A stretch of DNA of 64,000 bases from CAVROP01 sp050012175 (GTDB lineage: Bacteria > Acidobacteriota > Terriglobia > UBA7540). Position 1 is the first letter of the stretch, and each line of letters starts with the position of its first letter. This document shows positions 20,496-30,639 of the stretch, piece by piece. Where the stretch lies: positions 1 through 64,000 of the forward strand of contig JBEKHR010000021.1 of the NCBI GenBank assembly GCA_050012175.1, given 5' to 3'. Under the pieces are notes generated by a model. That model ran no database searches. It was not told the origin of the DNA and saw nothing but the letters and a program-made list of their open reading frames with translations. The position numbers were made by a program, and so were the translations under genes.

Positions 20496-20707
20496 GAAGG
20501 GACAGTGGAAGGGCGATCCGTTTCGGGTGACACCAGCACGGCCAGGCGTGAACATGGACGTTGGTCTACCTGTGCTTCGTACTGCAAGGCCGACCAAAGC
20601 TCCGCATTCCTGGCACTCGACTGCGAAACCCTGTGCCCAGGCTTAAGTAATCGAGAAGACTTGGGAGCTATCTTACGTTTCAATTTGGGGGTATTTCAAG
20701 AAATTTT

Positions 20708-22552
20708 ATGGCAACCACTCATGTTGAGTTGAAAGAAAGTGAATTGCCTGCCGAGCAGAAAAGGGTTGTAAACGATCTCAGCATTCAGGTCGCAACCGTA
20801 AACGGGTCAGGCAGCCAAACGGCAAACAGCGTCCTTTTGAGGGCCATTTTCCAGATGGGGATTCCCGCCGCTGGCAAGAACCTGTTCCCGTCGAACATCG
20901 CCGGCCTGCCCACCTGGTTCACGATTCGCGCTTCCAAAGAGGGGTACATCGCCCGCCGGAAAGACAGCGAGTTTTTGGTGGCGATGAACCCTGAGAGCGC
21001 CGAAGAAGATGTATTTGCCCTGAAGCCGGGCGCCGCCTGTGTTTACGACGAGCGCTTAAACCTGAGACGGCTTCGCGATGATGTGGTGTTTTATCCGGTG
21101 CCTTTTGACCAGCTCGTGGCGCCCGTCTGCCCCGATGCCAGGTTGCGCAAGTTAGTCCGAAACATGGTTTACGACGGCGTGCTCGCCAGGCTGCTGGGTA
21201 TCGATATGGAAGAGATCCAGATCGCCCTGCGCAAGCAGTTCAAGAAAAAGGCCAAGGCGGTGGACCTGAACTTCAATGCAGCTCAGGCCGGCTACGACTA
21301 CGCCACGAGGACTTTCCAGAAGCAAGATCCCTACTATCTCGAGCGCATGGACGCGACGCGCGGGAAAATTGCTATTGACGGCAACTCGGCGTGCGCGCTT
21401 GGGGCGATGTTCGCCGGGGTCACCGTGGTGACCTGGTACCCCATCACTCCTTCTTCGTCAGTCTGTGAAACGTTGATCGAGTACATGAAGCGGTACCGGG
21501 TGGACAAGGAAACCGGGAAGGCCACGTTCGCCATCGTCCAGGCAGAGGACGAATTGGCAGCCATCGGAATGGTGATGGGTGCCGGCTGGGCGGGGGCGCG
21601 GGCCATGACGGCTACCTCCGGTCCCGGCATTTCCCTCATGGCAGAGTTCACGGGCTTCGGCTATTACGCAGAAATTCCTGCCGTCATATTCGACATCCAG
21701 CGGGTCGGACCCTCGACGGGTCTGCCGACGCGGACGGCGCAGGGTGACATGCTGAAGAATGCCGTCCTCTCCCACGGGGACACGAAGCACGTCATGTTGA
21801 TTCCTTGCTCTGTCGAGGAGTGCTTCACGTTTTCGATCGAGGCGTTCGACTTGGCGGAAGAGTTCCAGACTCCGGTTTTCGTCATGAGCGACCTTGACCT
21901 CGGGATGAATAGCTGGATGGCTGATCCCTTCCCGTACCCTGAGAAGCCCATGATGCGCGGCAAGGTGCTCAGCGCCGAAGATGTCCGCCGCCTTGGCGGG
22001 TTCGCTCGTTACAAGGACGTGGATGGCGACGGAATCGGATACCGCACCCTACCCGGCACGCCCGAACCTTTGGCCGGTTACTTCACGCGTGGGAGCGGCC
22101 ACAACGAGAAGGCCATCTACAGCGAACGACCGAACGATTACGTTAACAACATGGACCGCTTGGTTCGGAAGTTCGAGACCGCCCGCGCGAAGCTCCCCAA
22201 GCCGGTGATCCAGGAAAATGGGACGCGTGAGGTGGGCATCATCGCTTATGGCACAAGCCACTGGGCGGTGCTGGAAGCCCTCGATCAACTAAAGAAAGAG
22301 CAAGATATTGAGGCTAGCTATTGCCGCCTGCGTGCTTACCCGTTCGCCCTGGAAGTCCGCGACTTCATCCGCCGGTACGACCGAGTTTATGTCGTGGACC
22401 AGAACCGCGACGCCCAGATGCTGGGCCTCTTGCGGCTGGAACTGGAAGCAGAAGACATCAAGAAGTTGCGCAGCGTGCGGCATTACGACGGCTTGCCCAT
22501 TGACGCGCGCAGCATCACGGACGAGATTGTTTCCCAGGAGGCACAGAACTGA
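20708..22552 (+). CDS. korA: 2-oxoacid:ferredoxin oxidoreductase, fused gamma-alpha subunit
   Basis: This 614-residue protein is the large subunit of a two-subunit 2-oxoacid:ferredoxin oxidoreductase, probably for 2-oxoglutarate. It fuses the gamma domain (about residues 20-200, ending with a linker) to the alpha domain, which starts around GNSACALGAMFAGVTVVTWYPITPSSS and holds QAEDELAAIGMVMGAGWAGARAMTATSGPG. The C-terminal domain III (VGIIAYGTSHWAVLEAL) is present. KorB follows 1 nt after the stop codon, so the two form an operon. It would reduce ferredoxin while making or using succinyl-CoA. Substrate choice (2-oxoglutarate or another 2-oxoacid) is not certain. Confidence 0.9.
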   Translation: MATTHVELKESELPAEQKRVVNDLSIQVATVNGSGSQTANSVLLRAIFQMGIPAAGKNLFPSNIAGLPTWFTIRASKEGYIARRKDSEFLVAMNPESAEEDVFALKPGAACVYDERLNLRRLRDDVVFYPVPFDQLVAPVCPDARLRKLVRNMVYDGVLARLLGIDMEEIQIALRKQFKKKAKAVDLNFNAAQAGYDYATRTFQKQDPYYLERMDATRGKIAIDGNSACALGAMFAGVTVVTWYPITPSSSVCETLIEYMKRYRVDKETGKATFAIVQAEDELAAIGMVMGAGWAGARAMTATSGPGISLMAEFTGFGYYAEIPAVIFDIQRVGPSTGLPTRTAQGDMLKNAVLSHGDTKHVMLIPCSVEECFTFSIEAFDLAEEFQTPVFVMSDLDLGMNSWMADPFPYPEKPMMRGKVLSAEDVRRLGGFARYKDVDGDGIGYRTLPGTPEPLAGYFTRGSGHNEKAIYSERPNDYVNNMDRLVRKFETARAKLPKPVIQENGTREVGIIAYGTSHWAVLEALDQLKKEQDIEASYCRLRAYPFALEVRDFIRRYDRVYVVDQNRDAQMLGLLRLELEAEDIKKLRSVRHYDGLPIDARSITDEIVSQEAQN

Positions 22553-22553
22553 C

Positions 22554-23603
22554 ATGGCAACTGCAACCGTTCCTCCGGCATCGCCGGCCAAAGTTAACCG
22601 CCTCGGCCTTGAGATGGCCAACTACAAGGGCAACAAGAGCACACTCTGCGCCGGGTGCGGTCATAACGCTATCTCCGAGCGCATCATCGAGGCCTGCTAC
22701 GAAATGGGCGTTGAACCGCATCGTGTGGCCAAGCTTTCGGGCATCGGCTGCTCGTCGAAGAGCCCGGCCTATTTTCTGCGCACCGCTTATGGTGTGAATT
22801 CACTCCACGGGCGCATGCCCTCAATTGCCACGGGCGCCATGCTGGCGAACCGGAATTTGATTGCCCTGGGCGTAAGCGGCGACGGCGACACAGCCTCCAT
22901 CGGGATCGGCCAGTTCGTGCACCTGATGCGCCGGAACATGCCTCTGATCTACATCATCGAGGACAATGGCGTTTATGGGTTGACCAAGGGTCAGTTCTCC
23001 GCTACGGCCGACATCGGTTCCAAGCTCAAGACGGGTGTGGTGAACGACCTGCCGCCCATCGACACTTGTGCGCTCGCCATCCAGCTCGGCGCCACCTATG
23101 TGGGGCGTTCATTCTCGGGCGACAAGAGGCAGTTGTCAGCCTTGCTGAAAGGCGCACTTGCCCACCACGGGACTTGCATGTTGGACGTGATCTCGCCCTG
23201 TGTGACCTTTAACGATCACGAGGGATCAACGAAGAGTTACAGCTATGTGAAAGACCATGACGAGCCCTTGGCCGACGTGAGCTTCGTCCCCTACTTCGAA
23301 GATATCTCGGTGGATTACGACCCGGGCTCAACCATGGACATCACCATGCACGACGGCTCGCACATCCTGCTGCGCAAACTCGAGGAATCTTACGATCCCA
23401 CCAATAAGATAGAGGCCCTTCGCTTGCTGACAGAATCCCACGACAAGGGTGAGATCATCACCGGCCTCTTCTACGTGAACACCAAGCAGGAGAATTTCCT
23501 CACCCTGCTGAATGTTGTCGACGAGCCGCTGGCAACTTTGCCTGAGTCCAAAGTGCGGCCACCCAAAGAGGTCCTCGACCAGGTGATGCAGGCGCTCATG
23601 TAA
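22554..23603 (+). CDS. korB: 2-oxoacid:ferredoxin oxidoreductase, beta subunit (TPP-binding)
   Basis: This 349-residue protein is the thiamine-diphosphate-binding subunit. It has the cysteine motif LCAGCGHNAI, then GIGCSS, the TPP/Mg motif GDGDTASIGIGQFVH and EDNGVYGLTKGQFSAT. A later cysteine in SPCVTFND may complete an iron-sulfur site. The ATG at 22554 follows CCAGGAGGCAC inside the end of korA. It partners the gamma-alpha subunit upstream. The TLCAGCGH and GLTKGQ motifs favour the KorB/OforB group. Confidence 0.92.
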   Translation: MATATVPPASPAKVNRLGLEMANYKGNKSTLCAGCGHNAISERIIEACYEMGVEPHRVAKLSGIGCSSKSPAYFLRTAYGVNSLHGRMPSIATGAMLANRNLIALGVSGDGDTASIGIGQFVHLMRRNMPLIYIIEDNGVYGLTKGQFSATADIGSKLKTGVVNDLPPIDTCALAIQLGATYVGRSFSGDKRQLSALLKGALAHHGTCMLDVISPCVTFNDHEGSTKSYSYVKDHDEPLADVSFVPYFEDISVDYDPGSTMDITMHDGSHILLRKLEESYDPTNKIEALRLLTESHDKGEIITGLFYVNTKQENFLTLLNVVDEPLATLPESKVRPPKEVLDQVMQALM

Positions 23604-23774
23604 GGGCGCACGAGCTGTTTCATTGGAGGGCAGGGCGTTCGTGATCCAGGCGGCGCTGCTCATAGATAAGCTGCACAAATTCCTCGGCCTCAGTACTCGC
23701 GCCTGGATCAATGTGCTTCAGCCTATCGCGGAGCCTTCCCTAACGATGTAAGCGAGATATTCGCACCTAGGAAT

Positions 23775-24338
23775 TTATCTGGGGCCGTAGGCGAAACCTA
23801 GCTCTTTCCAAAGCCTGTCCCAGTGCCAGATCCCGTAAGCAGCCCCTTCGGGCAGCCGGTAGCCGAGTTGGTGAGCCAGTGCGATCACCTGACCTCGATG
23901 ATGCGCTTCGTGGGCGAACATGTAGGCGAACATTGTCGCGCCAGCCGGCCAAACGGGCGCCCAACTGCCGCGTGAGAATTTCGTCACCTGCCGATCCGGC
24001 TTTTCCGACAGTGCTTCCTTGAGCATTTGAAGGCAGCGCGCGGCGCTTTTCCGGTGAGCGATGGCTGTTTGTCTCAGGGTGCAGCGAACGGGATCAAGAG
24101 GCGCAGGGCATCTGAGATGAGGCGCCGAACGCTTCAGCCAAACTAAGCGGTTGTTGTGCATATGGGCAAAGATGGCGGCGATGGTGCGGCCTTCGTGCCG
24201 GTTCAGGCCGGGCGGGTTGGCTCGCCAAGCGCCCGCATCAAGGTGCTCGAAGAGAAGCTGGTTCATTCGGTCATTGGCCGCGTACGTTTCCAGCAAAACC
24301 TCGCGAATGTTTGATTGAGCCGCTGCCCGGCGCGACAT
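23775..24338 (-). CDS. DinB family protein
   Basis: This 187-residue protein has the DinB/YfiT four-helix layout. The metal ligands are visible as His residues in IAAIFAHMHNNRLVW and MFAHEAHHRGQVIALAHQLGY. The family includes thiol-dependent transferases (bacillithiol, mycothiol); the substrate here is unknown. It ends a minus-strand run. Between its 3' end and korB, an antitoxin-like 37-codon fragment without a start can be read at about 23619-23740 (minus). Confidence 0.85.
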   Translation of the reverse strand: MSRRAAAQSNIREVLLETYAANDRMNQLLFEHLDAGAWRANPPGLNRHEGRTIAAIFAHMHNNRLVWLKRSAPHLRCPAPLDPVRCTLRQTAIAHRKSAARCLQMLKEALSEKPDRQVTKFSRGSWAPVWPAGATMFAYMFAHEAHHRGQVIALAHQLGYRLPEGAAYGIWHWDRLWKELGFAYGPR

Positions 24339-24475
24339 AAAAGCTCCTTGCGGAAATTGTTAGCCCAGCGGTGCCCCGGACTGATGCCCTGACCCAGGCC
24401 TTTCTTACCTGGTCCACAGCTACCGCGGCACTCGATGCTAACCCACTGATTTTTTCCGAGATCGTTTCACGCTTT

Positions 24476-24859
24476 CTAAACCTCTGGTTTCTCGACTGGA
24501 AACCCCGCCCCCGTCCATCCCCGCCAACCGCCGTCCACGGAAACCACGCGCTTGTAACCCATTTTTTGAAGATTGTCGGCGACTAGCGCGGAGCGATAAC
24601 CACCACCGCAATATAGGAGAATCTCCGCCTCCCGGTCCGGGATCTGGCATTCGATGTCGCGCTCGATGATTCCCCTGGAAAGGTGTTTCGCCCCGGGGAT
24701 GCGCCCGGCAGCCCATTCGTGATCCTCGCGGACGTCGATGAGGTAGAATTCTTCCTTCGCATCCAGCCTTTTCTTCAACTCTGGCATAGTGGTCTCGCGG
24801 ACGCGTTGTTTCGCGTCCCGGACGAGCGCCAGAAATGCGGGGGAATGCTGTTTTTCCAT
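24476..24859 (-). CDS. Rhodanese-domain protein
   Basis: This 127-residue single-domain rhodanese has the catalytic Cys84 in LLYCGGGYRSA, after the family motifs YLIDVREDHEWAAGRIPGA and HLSRG. It ends with GGWRGWTGAGFPVE. Such proteins transfer sulfane sulfur to cyanide or to protein thiols. The loop CGGGYRS has the usual length of seven. It lies 15 nt downstream of the TolB-like gene on the same strand. Confidence 0.9.
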   Translation of the reverse strand: MEKQHSPAFLALVRDAKQRVRETTMPELKKRLDAKEEFYLIDVREDHEWAAGRIPGAKHLSRGIIERDIECQIPDREAEILLYCGGGYRSALVADNLQKMGYKRVVSVDGGWRGWTGAGFPVEKPEV

Positions 24860-24874
24860 GGAATAGCCCTCTTG

Positions 24875-26059
24875 TTATTCTACCCAATCCGCCAGGAAAA
24901 TATTAACCTCATGCGGCTGCTTGGCGTTGCGGTTGGATGCGAAAACCAACCGCCTACCATCAGGAGAGAACTGCGGGAAAGCATTGAAGCCGCCGGTGAA
25001 GGTAATGCGTTCGAGCTTCGAGCCGTCGCGATTCACCGCATAGAGTTCAAACTCGCTTGTGCCGGGATGTTGGTAATTCGAAGCGAAGATGATGCGCTGG
25101 CTGCCAGGGAAAAAGAAAGGCGCAAAGCTAGCGCCGCCGAGGCCGGTGATCTGCCGCTGCTCAGAGCCATCGGCGCGCATCACGTAAAGGTCCATCTGCA
25201 TTGGCTCGACCAGGTCTGCGGCCAGAAGCGACTTGTAACGAGCCACTTCATCCGCAGCCGTTGGATGGTGCGCGCGGTAGACGATCCATCTCCCATCTGG
25301 CGAAAAGAAAGGCCCGCCGTCATAACCCAGTCGGTGAGTTAAACGCTTTATCCCGCTGCCATCAGGGTTCATGGTATAGATTTCGAGGTCGCCATCCCGC
25401 GACGAGGTGAAGACGATCTTCTTTCCATCGGCAGAAAGCGTGGCTTCGGCGTTGTAGCCCGGCCCTTTGGTGAGCTGTTTCACGATCTTACCGCTGTCTG
25501 TAGCGTAGAAAATCTTTAGGGCTGAATAAACCCCCCAAACGTAGCCTTGGGAATAATCGGGACGCGGCGGGCACTCCGGGGTCGAGAGGTGAGTCGACGA
25601 GTAGAGGATATGCTTCCCGTCGGGATAGAAGTAGCTACAAGTGGTTTTGCCCTGACCGGTCGAAACAAGGTGCTGGTCCGAGCCGTCGGCATTCATGATG
25701 AAGATCTGGTCGCACTTGTAGGGCTCGCGCGTGGTCTGGAATATCAGCCGTTTGCCGTCATAACTGAAGTACGCTTCCGCGTTCTGTCCGCCAAAAGTAA
25801 GTTGTTTGACGTGGCGGAGGTGCGTCTCCCGCGGGTCGCGCAGAGGGTCGTCCGGAGTGCCCTGGACGACCGGGCCGGTGCCGGAAAGCCCGGATTTCTG
25901 TTGGCCGCCAAGCTCCAACCCGAGCACGACAATCAGCAGTAAACTTGCCAGGGCGACCCTCCATGCACTCGCGTGCTTGCGCAGGGCGAAGAATTGTATT
26001 GGCTCCAGTTTTGTCACAACTTCGTTCCTTGTTGGTTTGTTCCCGAGGTTCATCATCAT
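24875..26059 (-). CDS. TolB-like beta-propeller (PD40 repeats) protein
   Basis: This 394-residue protein has an N-terminal hydrophobic segment (about residues 33-51, ASAWRVALASLLLIVVLGLEL), so it is exported or anchored facing outward. Then come six or more WD40-like PD40 repeats of the type FSPDGRxIVFxS, DLEIYTMNPDGSGIKRLT. The fold is that of TolB and related propellers. There is no TolB N-terminal domain and no tol genes nearby, so a role in the Tol system is unlikely. The function is unknown. Confidence 0.85.
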   Translation of the reverse strand: MMMNLGNKPTRNEVVTKLEPIQFFALRKHASAWRVALASLLLIVVLGLELGGQQKSGLSGTGPVVQGTPDDPLRDPRETHLRHVKQLTFGGQNAEAYFSYDGKRLIFQTTREPYKCDQIFIMNADGSDQHLVSTGQGKTTCSYFYPDGKHILYSSTHLSTPECPPRPDYSQGYVWGVYSALKIFYATDSGKIVKQLTKGPGYNAEATLSADGKKIVFTSSRDGDLEIYTMNPDGSGIKRLTHRLGYDGGPFFSPDGRWIVYRAHHPTAADEVARYKSLLAADLVEPMQMDLYVMRADGSEQRQITGLGGASFAPFFFPGSQRIIFASNYQHPGTSEFELYAVNRDGSKLERITFTGGFNAFPQFSPDGRRLVFASNRNAKQPHEVNIFLADWVE

Positions 26060-26095
26060 CTATAGAGCACACCCATAAATCGCACTCTGCGCCGC

Positions 26096-27280
26096 TCATT
26101 TCTTTGCGCATTCGAGCGTGAACATAAACCCGTCGATGCCCTCGCCGGCTGCCACGTCCGCCCGCTCGTCCTGCTTGGGACAACCGCGACGTTTGAGAGT
26201 CACAAAATTGCGGCCGGCTATGAGTTCTAATGCCACCGCGCCGTCACTGCCGGTTTCTCCCTTCACGTTGTCCACGACGGTCCCATTCGACCAGGTTGTC
26301 TCGAGGCCCACCCGATCCAATGGCCGCCCGGCGCTATCGGTAATACAAAAAAGCACGGGTTTGTGGAGCACCTTTTGGTGCTCGTAGATTTCCGACGGGA
26401 TGATGACCAGTTCCTGAGTTGCCGAAGCTTCAGAGGGCGTGAGCTGGACGTGCCGGAATACTGTCGTATCCTCCGTGGCGCCGTCGCGGCGCGCCGTAAT
26501 CCAGTAAAGGCCGGGTGGAAGGCTGGAGAACGAATACCGGCCGTCTGGGTCGCTCGTCGTCTGGTCCATGAGGCGTTCGGCATGATCGGTTAACGAAACT
26601 ATGGCATCGCGAATTGGAAATGAATCCGGGGTGTTGACTGTGCCCGAGAGTTGGCCACGCGACTCCGGGCCGGGGGGTTGAAGCTGAACTTCAATCGCGT
26701 CGCTCGAAACTTCGCCTTGCCAGACCGTTACCTTCAGGTTGCGTTGGATTTCTGCCGCGTTGGAATACTGGGCCTTGTAGGTGATCGATAGCCGGTACGT
26801 TCCCCAGATTGGTTTCTGCACCTCGGAAAGCGCGGGCGTCAGTCGAATCGTTGACCTCTCTTCGTAGTCCTCGCCGGGCGCCAACCTGACCAGCTTCGGC
26901 TTGGGGAGACCGACGCTCTCGAAGACCGCCCCTTGAGCGGGATTCGAGATGGCTGCATGCCCCGCGCTTACCGGCTCGAGTTTGACCGTGAGCATCGAGC
27001 CGCCCGTCGGTTGTGGGCCTGTATCCTCTTCCAGCAGCCTCGGGGTTGGCAGCTTGCCCCGCGCGTGCCGGTAAAGCCAGACGGTTTCGTTGCCGGCATT
27101 GTGGACATGGAGAGTTACGCGTGCTGGGAACGGCGCCGCGATGTTCTGCTGCTCGACGGAGATGAGGAGCTTGAGAGACGTGTCACTTGCCGCACCTTGA
27201 CCCGGCAGAGCGAGAGGCACGAGTAACAGCAGCGTTTTGACAAAACCAGCTCTCGACGATCGAGATCTTCCCATTATCAT
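26096..27280 (-). CDS. Exported protein with carboxypeptidase regulatory-like domain
   Basis: This 394-residue protein has a signal peptide (about residues 11-31, ending ALPGQGAASD). The first half looks like beta-sandwich modules (RVTLHVHNAGNETVWL). Around residues 210-285 a carboxypeptidase-regulatory-like domain is seen (LSGTVNTPDSFPIRDAIVSL ... DGRYSFSSLPPGLYWI). It has cysteines near the C terminus. Such domains occur in surface and TonB-associated proteins of this phylum. No enzymatic motif is visible. Confidence 0.75.
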   Translation of the reverse strand: MIMGRSRSSRAGFVKTLLLLVPLALPGQGAASDTSLKLLISVEQQNIAAPFPARVTLHVHNAGNETVWLYRHARGKLPTPRLLEEDTGPQPTGGSMLTVKLEPVSAGHAAISNPAQGAVFESVGLPKPKLVRLAPGEDYEERSTIRLTPALSEVQKPIWGTYRLSITYKAQYSNAAEIQRNLKVTVWQGEVSSDAIEVQLQPPGPESRGQLSGTVNTPDSFPIRDAIVSLTDHAERLMDQTTSDPDGRYSFSSLPPGLYWITARRDGATEDTTVFRHVQLTPSEASATQELVIIPSEIYEHQKVLHKPVLFCITDSAGRPLDRVGLETTWSNGTVVDNVKGETGSDGAVALELIAGRNFVTLKRRGCPKQDERADVAAGEGIDGFMFTLECAKK

Positions 27281-27430
27281 TGGGCCTGTATTTCTACCAT
27301 GCTTCGAAGTGTCTTGAACGGAAAAGTGTCAGATAGCATTAATCATACCACGAGCCGCAGGCGCTCATTCACAAGGCTCGAACCCCAACCGCGCCACGCA
27401 CCGCAACTACGGGAGCGGTAAGGGTCCGGC

Positions 27431-29326
27431 CTACTTTCTTACTTCCAACGTCACCTCGCGCGTAACCTTCTCTCCCTTTCGCAGAACAGTTACCGAGACC
27501 TTGTCGCCCGGCTTGTGGGCTCGCAGGGCATAAGTAAAATCGTAAAGGTTGTCGATTTTCTTACCACCGAAATCAATCAAGGTGTCTCCAGCCTTGAAGC
27601 CGGCTTTGGCGGCGGGGCTGCCGTCGCGCACATCCGCGAATTTCACCCCACCGTGCTCAGCTTCGCCGAAATCGGGGATGGAACCGAAGTACGGACCGTA
27701 TCCGCCGCCGCCACCCATGGCAGGAGGAGTGGGCTCTGCCACGCGTACGAATTGCGGCTTGTCTTTCAATTGGTCGAGTCCGTTGACCACGTGCGCCACC
27801 AATCGCACCACCTTCGCCCCATCCTCGGCATTTATCTTCTCCCAAGTGTCGGACGGCTTGTGATAGTCGGAGTGAAGGCCGGAGAAGAAGAAAAGCACCG
27901 GCACGCTCCGGACCGCAAAGGACATGTGATCGCTGGCGCCATACCCCGAGCCTGAATAGCTCAGATCGAATCCCAGGTCGCGGTCAGCATCTTCCACCAG
28001 CTTCTTAAATCCCGGAGAGGTTCCGGTTCCTCCGATGTAGAGCTTGTTTTTGGAGACGCGACCGATCATATCCATGTTGACCATGGCCAGCGTCTTGTCG
28101 AGGCTGCAAGCGGGGTGATTGGTATAGTAGCTGGAGCCGAGCAAGCCGGTTTCCTCTCCCGCGAAGGCTATAAAGAGGAGCGTGTGCGTGGAACGAGGGC
28201 GCTCATGCGCGAACCCGTCGGCTAATTCGAGCACGGCGCTGGTTCCGGAAGCGTTGTCGTCCGCTCCGTGGTGGATCTGACCGATCTGGCTGGGGGCGAG
28301 CGAATGTTGATCGCCTAGCCCAAGATGGTCGTAATGCGCGCCGACGACAATGCACTGGCCGGCGAGCTTCTCATCCTGGCCTTTCAAGACGCCGATCACG
28401 TTAGCCACCTCCTTGCGAACGCGCTTGACGTCCACGGACAGAGCAACTTGCGCCGAGGGTTCCAGCGCGAAGGAGTGGTTCGAAAGGTCCTTGTCAATGG
28501 CCTGGCGAAGGTCTTCCAGGCTCTTCCCCGAAGGCTTGAGCCACTCATCCACGATCGTGGCCTTCACCTGGAGAGCTGCGACTTGCATCTCTTCGGGACC
28601 AGTGAGTGTGCCAAACTTGATCAGCTCGTCAGGCTCGCCAGGGTGATTGCCGAGGTCATTTACCAGGATCATCCCGACTGCGCCGTGGTTCCTTGCGTTG
28701 ATGGCCTTGTTCACAATTTCCGCGTGCGTCGTGAGCTGTTTTCCCGCGCGGACACTCTTCTCGTCGTTTTCCTGCGGCTCATGCCTGAGCACCAAGACGA
28801 TCTTGCCCTTGGCGTCCACGCCCTTGTAATCGTCGTAATTGAATTCGAGAGCGGTGATTCCATATCCCGCGAAGACCAGCGGCGCTTGAACCGTCACTGC
28901 CTCCGAAAAGCTGAATGGAACAAAATCCTGAGCGGGGGTGAGGGCGGTGCGTGTGGCGCCGCTTTGGTAGGTCACGGAGTTGTTGGGGCCCATTTGCGCC
29001 CCCACTGTGATCCTGAAACGTTGGAGGTAAGTTCCGTTGTCTCCCACAGGTTTCAGTCCGAACTTCTTGAAGCGCTTTGCGATGTATTGTGCAGCTTCAT
29101 CAAGTTCTTTGGTGCCATCTCCGCGCCCTTTCAACCTGTCACTGGCAAGGAACTTGATGGGTTCCAGGAACTCCTTGGAGGTGAACTGCGGCTCTGCTTC
29201 TTTTGCCGGGGCGGATCCTGGGAGCGGCGCCAGCAACAATGCCGCAGCAAGGAGCCAAGCGCACATTGTAGAAACACGAATCGAGATTCGTCGGAGGTTC
29301 GTGTAAAACGTTTTGCGATCAGACAT
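27431..29326 (-). CDS. M28 family zinc peptidase with PA and PDZ domains
   Basis: This 631-residue protein has a signal peptide (hydrophobic core at about residues 22-34). A PA-like insert follows (about 150-280), then the M28 catalytic domain with the zinc ligands in GAHYDHLG, HHGADDNASG, AGEETGLLGS, NMDMIGR and HSDYHKPSDTW. A C-terminal PDZ domain (about 545-630, ADVRDGSPAAKAGFKAGDTL) may bind substrates or membrane proteins. It is probably a periplasmic or secreted aminopeptidase. Confidence 0.92.
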   Translation of the reverse strand: MSDRKTFYTNLRRISIRVSTMCAWLLAAALLLAPLPGSAPAKEAEPQFTSKEFLEPIKFLASDRLKGRGDGTKELDEAAQYIAKRFKKFGLKPVGDNGTYLQRFRITVGAQMGPNNSVTYQSGATRTALTPAQDFVPFSFSEAVTVQAPLVFAGYGITALEFNYDDYKGVDAKGKIVLVLRHEPQENDEKSVRAGKQLTTHAEIVNKAINARNHGAVGMILVNDLGNHPGEPDELIKFGTLTGPEEMQVAALQVKATIVDEWLKPSGKSLEDLRQAIDKDLSNHSFALEPSAQVALSVDVKRVRKEVANVIGVLKGQDEKLAGQCIVVGAHYDHLGLGDQHSLAPSQIGQIHHGADDNASGTSAVLELADGFAHERPRSTHTLLFIAFAGEETGLLGSSYYTNHPACSLDKTLAMVNMDMIGRVSKNKLYIGGTGTSPGFKKLVEDADRDLGFDLSYSGSGYGASDHMSFAVRSVPVLFFFSGLHSDYHKPSDTWEKINAEDGAKVVRLVAHVVNGLDQLKDKPQFVRVAEPTPPAMGGGGGYGPYFGSIPDFGEAEHGGVKFADVRDGSPAAKAGFKAGDTLIDFGGKKIDNLYDFTYALRAHKPGDKVSVTVLRKGEKVTREVTLEVRK

Positions 29327-29447
29327 GTTTCTCCTTTAGCCATTCGTACCGCGTAATGAAATGGCCCTTGGAATAACGGCATGAAGCCGCAGTTTGTGTG
29401 CAGCAATTTGCTGAAAAACCCGAACGCACCTGGAATCATAGAGCGAC

Positions 29448-30614
29448 TCAAAGCACCCGCAAAATCAGACACTTCAAGTAGTGTGTTTCGGGCACGGTCA
29501 ACAGTATCGGGTGGTCGCGCGATTGCGTGCGCCGCTCGACCACGGTTAAAGTGCGGTGAGCATCGAGCGCCGCACCGGCGATGACTTCGAGCAGGTCCGC
29601 CTCGCTCACATGATGCGAGCATGAGCAGGTGAGGAGGAATCCGCCCGGGTTCAGTATCTTGAGCGCGCGCAGGTTCAGCTCCTTGTAGCCGCGCAGCGCC
29701 GCCTCCAGGTTGGACTTCTGCCGCGCAAAAGCCGGGGGATCAAGCACGATGGTGTCATAGTGTTGTTTTTCCTGGTCGGCGGCCTTCAAGAAGTCAAAGC
29801 AGTTGGCTTCCTTCCATTGCACGTTTGTAACGCTGTTTAATTGCTGGTTGCGGCGCGCGAGGTTGACCGCTTCCGGAGAGGTGTCAATCCCCAGGACGGA
29901 ATCGCACTGCCGCGCCAGATTGAGCGCAAACCCGCCCGCATAGCTAAAGCAGTCGAGCGCGCGGCCTCGCGCGTATTGGCGGGCCGCCAGGCGATTCTCT
30001 CGCTGGTCGAGAAAGCCGCCGGTCTTCTGGCCGCCCATCAGGTCGAAGAAAAATCTCAATCCATTCTCTTCCACCTCAGCTTCGCTAATGCTTTCGCCGG
30101 CCAGTGTGCCCTTCTGCTCCGCAAGTCCCTCCAATTCCCGAACCGCCACATCGTTGCGCTCCAGAATCGAGTGTGGCGAAAAGGCCTCCTGGAGAATCCC
30201 CACAATCTGCGGCTTCAGCCGGTCCATGCCCTGGCTGAGAGTCTGGATGACGAAGCATGGGCCGTAACGGTCAATAATGAGAGAGGGAAGCAGATCGCCT
30301 TCCGCAGAGACAAGGCGGTAGGCTTGAGCGCCGTCCACCACTTGCTGCCGAAAACTCGCCGCCGCGGCTACGCGCTCAGCAAGAAAGGCGCGGTCGAATG
30401 GGCGCTCTTCACGTGTAAGCAGGCGCAACGCGATCAGAGACTTGCTGCTGTAAAGCGCCTGCCCCCAAAAATGCCGCCTTCGGTCCTGCAGACGAACCAC
30501 GGCCCCGGGACCTGCCTCACCCGCGTCCAGGACGTCGGCGCGGTAAATCCACAAGTGACCCGAGAGGACTCGGTCCACGCCCCGCTGTGAAATGGTGACC
30601 GCTTGAGAGGGCAT
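29448..30614 (-). CDS. rlmI: Class I rRNA (cytosine-C5) methyltransferase, RlmI-like
   Basis: This 388-residue protein has an N-terminal PUA domain (ISQRGVDRVLSGHLWIYRADV), an EEHD-like linker and a Rossmann methyltransferase domain with SAM motif FSYAGGFALNLAR, acidic GIDTSPEAV, and the DPPAFARQKS motif. The C-terminal region contains LLTCSCSHHVS, holding the likely catalytic cysteine. In E. coli RlmI makes m5C1962 in 23S rRNA; the orthology is by domain layout. It is divergent from queA. Confidence 0.88.
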   Translation of the reverse strand: MPSQAVTISQRGVDRVLSGHLWIYRADVLDAGEAGPGAVVRLQDRRRHFWGQALYSSKSLIALRLLTREERPFDRAFLAERVAAAASFRQQVVDGAQAYRLVSAEGDLLPSLIIDRYGPCFVIQTLSQGMDRLKPQIVGILQEAFSPHSILERNDVAVRELEGLAEQKGTLAGESISEAEVEENGLRFFFDLMGGQKTGGFLDQRENRLAARQYARGRALDCFSYAGGFALNLARQCDSVLGIDTSPEAVNLARRNQQLNSVTNVQWKEANCFDFLKAADQEKQHYDTIVLDPPAFARQKSNLEAALRGYKELNLRALKILNPGGFLLTCSCSHHVSEADLLEVIAGAALDAHRTLTVVERRTQSRDHPILLTVPETHYLKCLILRVL

Positions 30615-30639
30615 ACTGAAACTCTACCACAACGGAGGT

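Noticed and set aside
23604..23774. A 37-codon minus-strand fragment (LKHIDPGASTEAEEFVQLIYEQRR) resembling an antitoxin tail.
   Set aside because: No start codon and only a partial pattern; mentioned under the DinB entry but not called.
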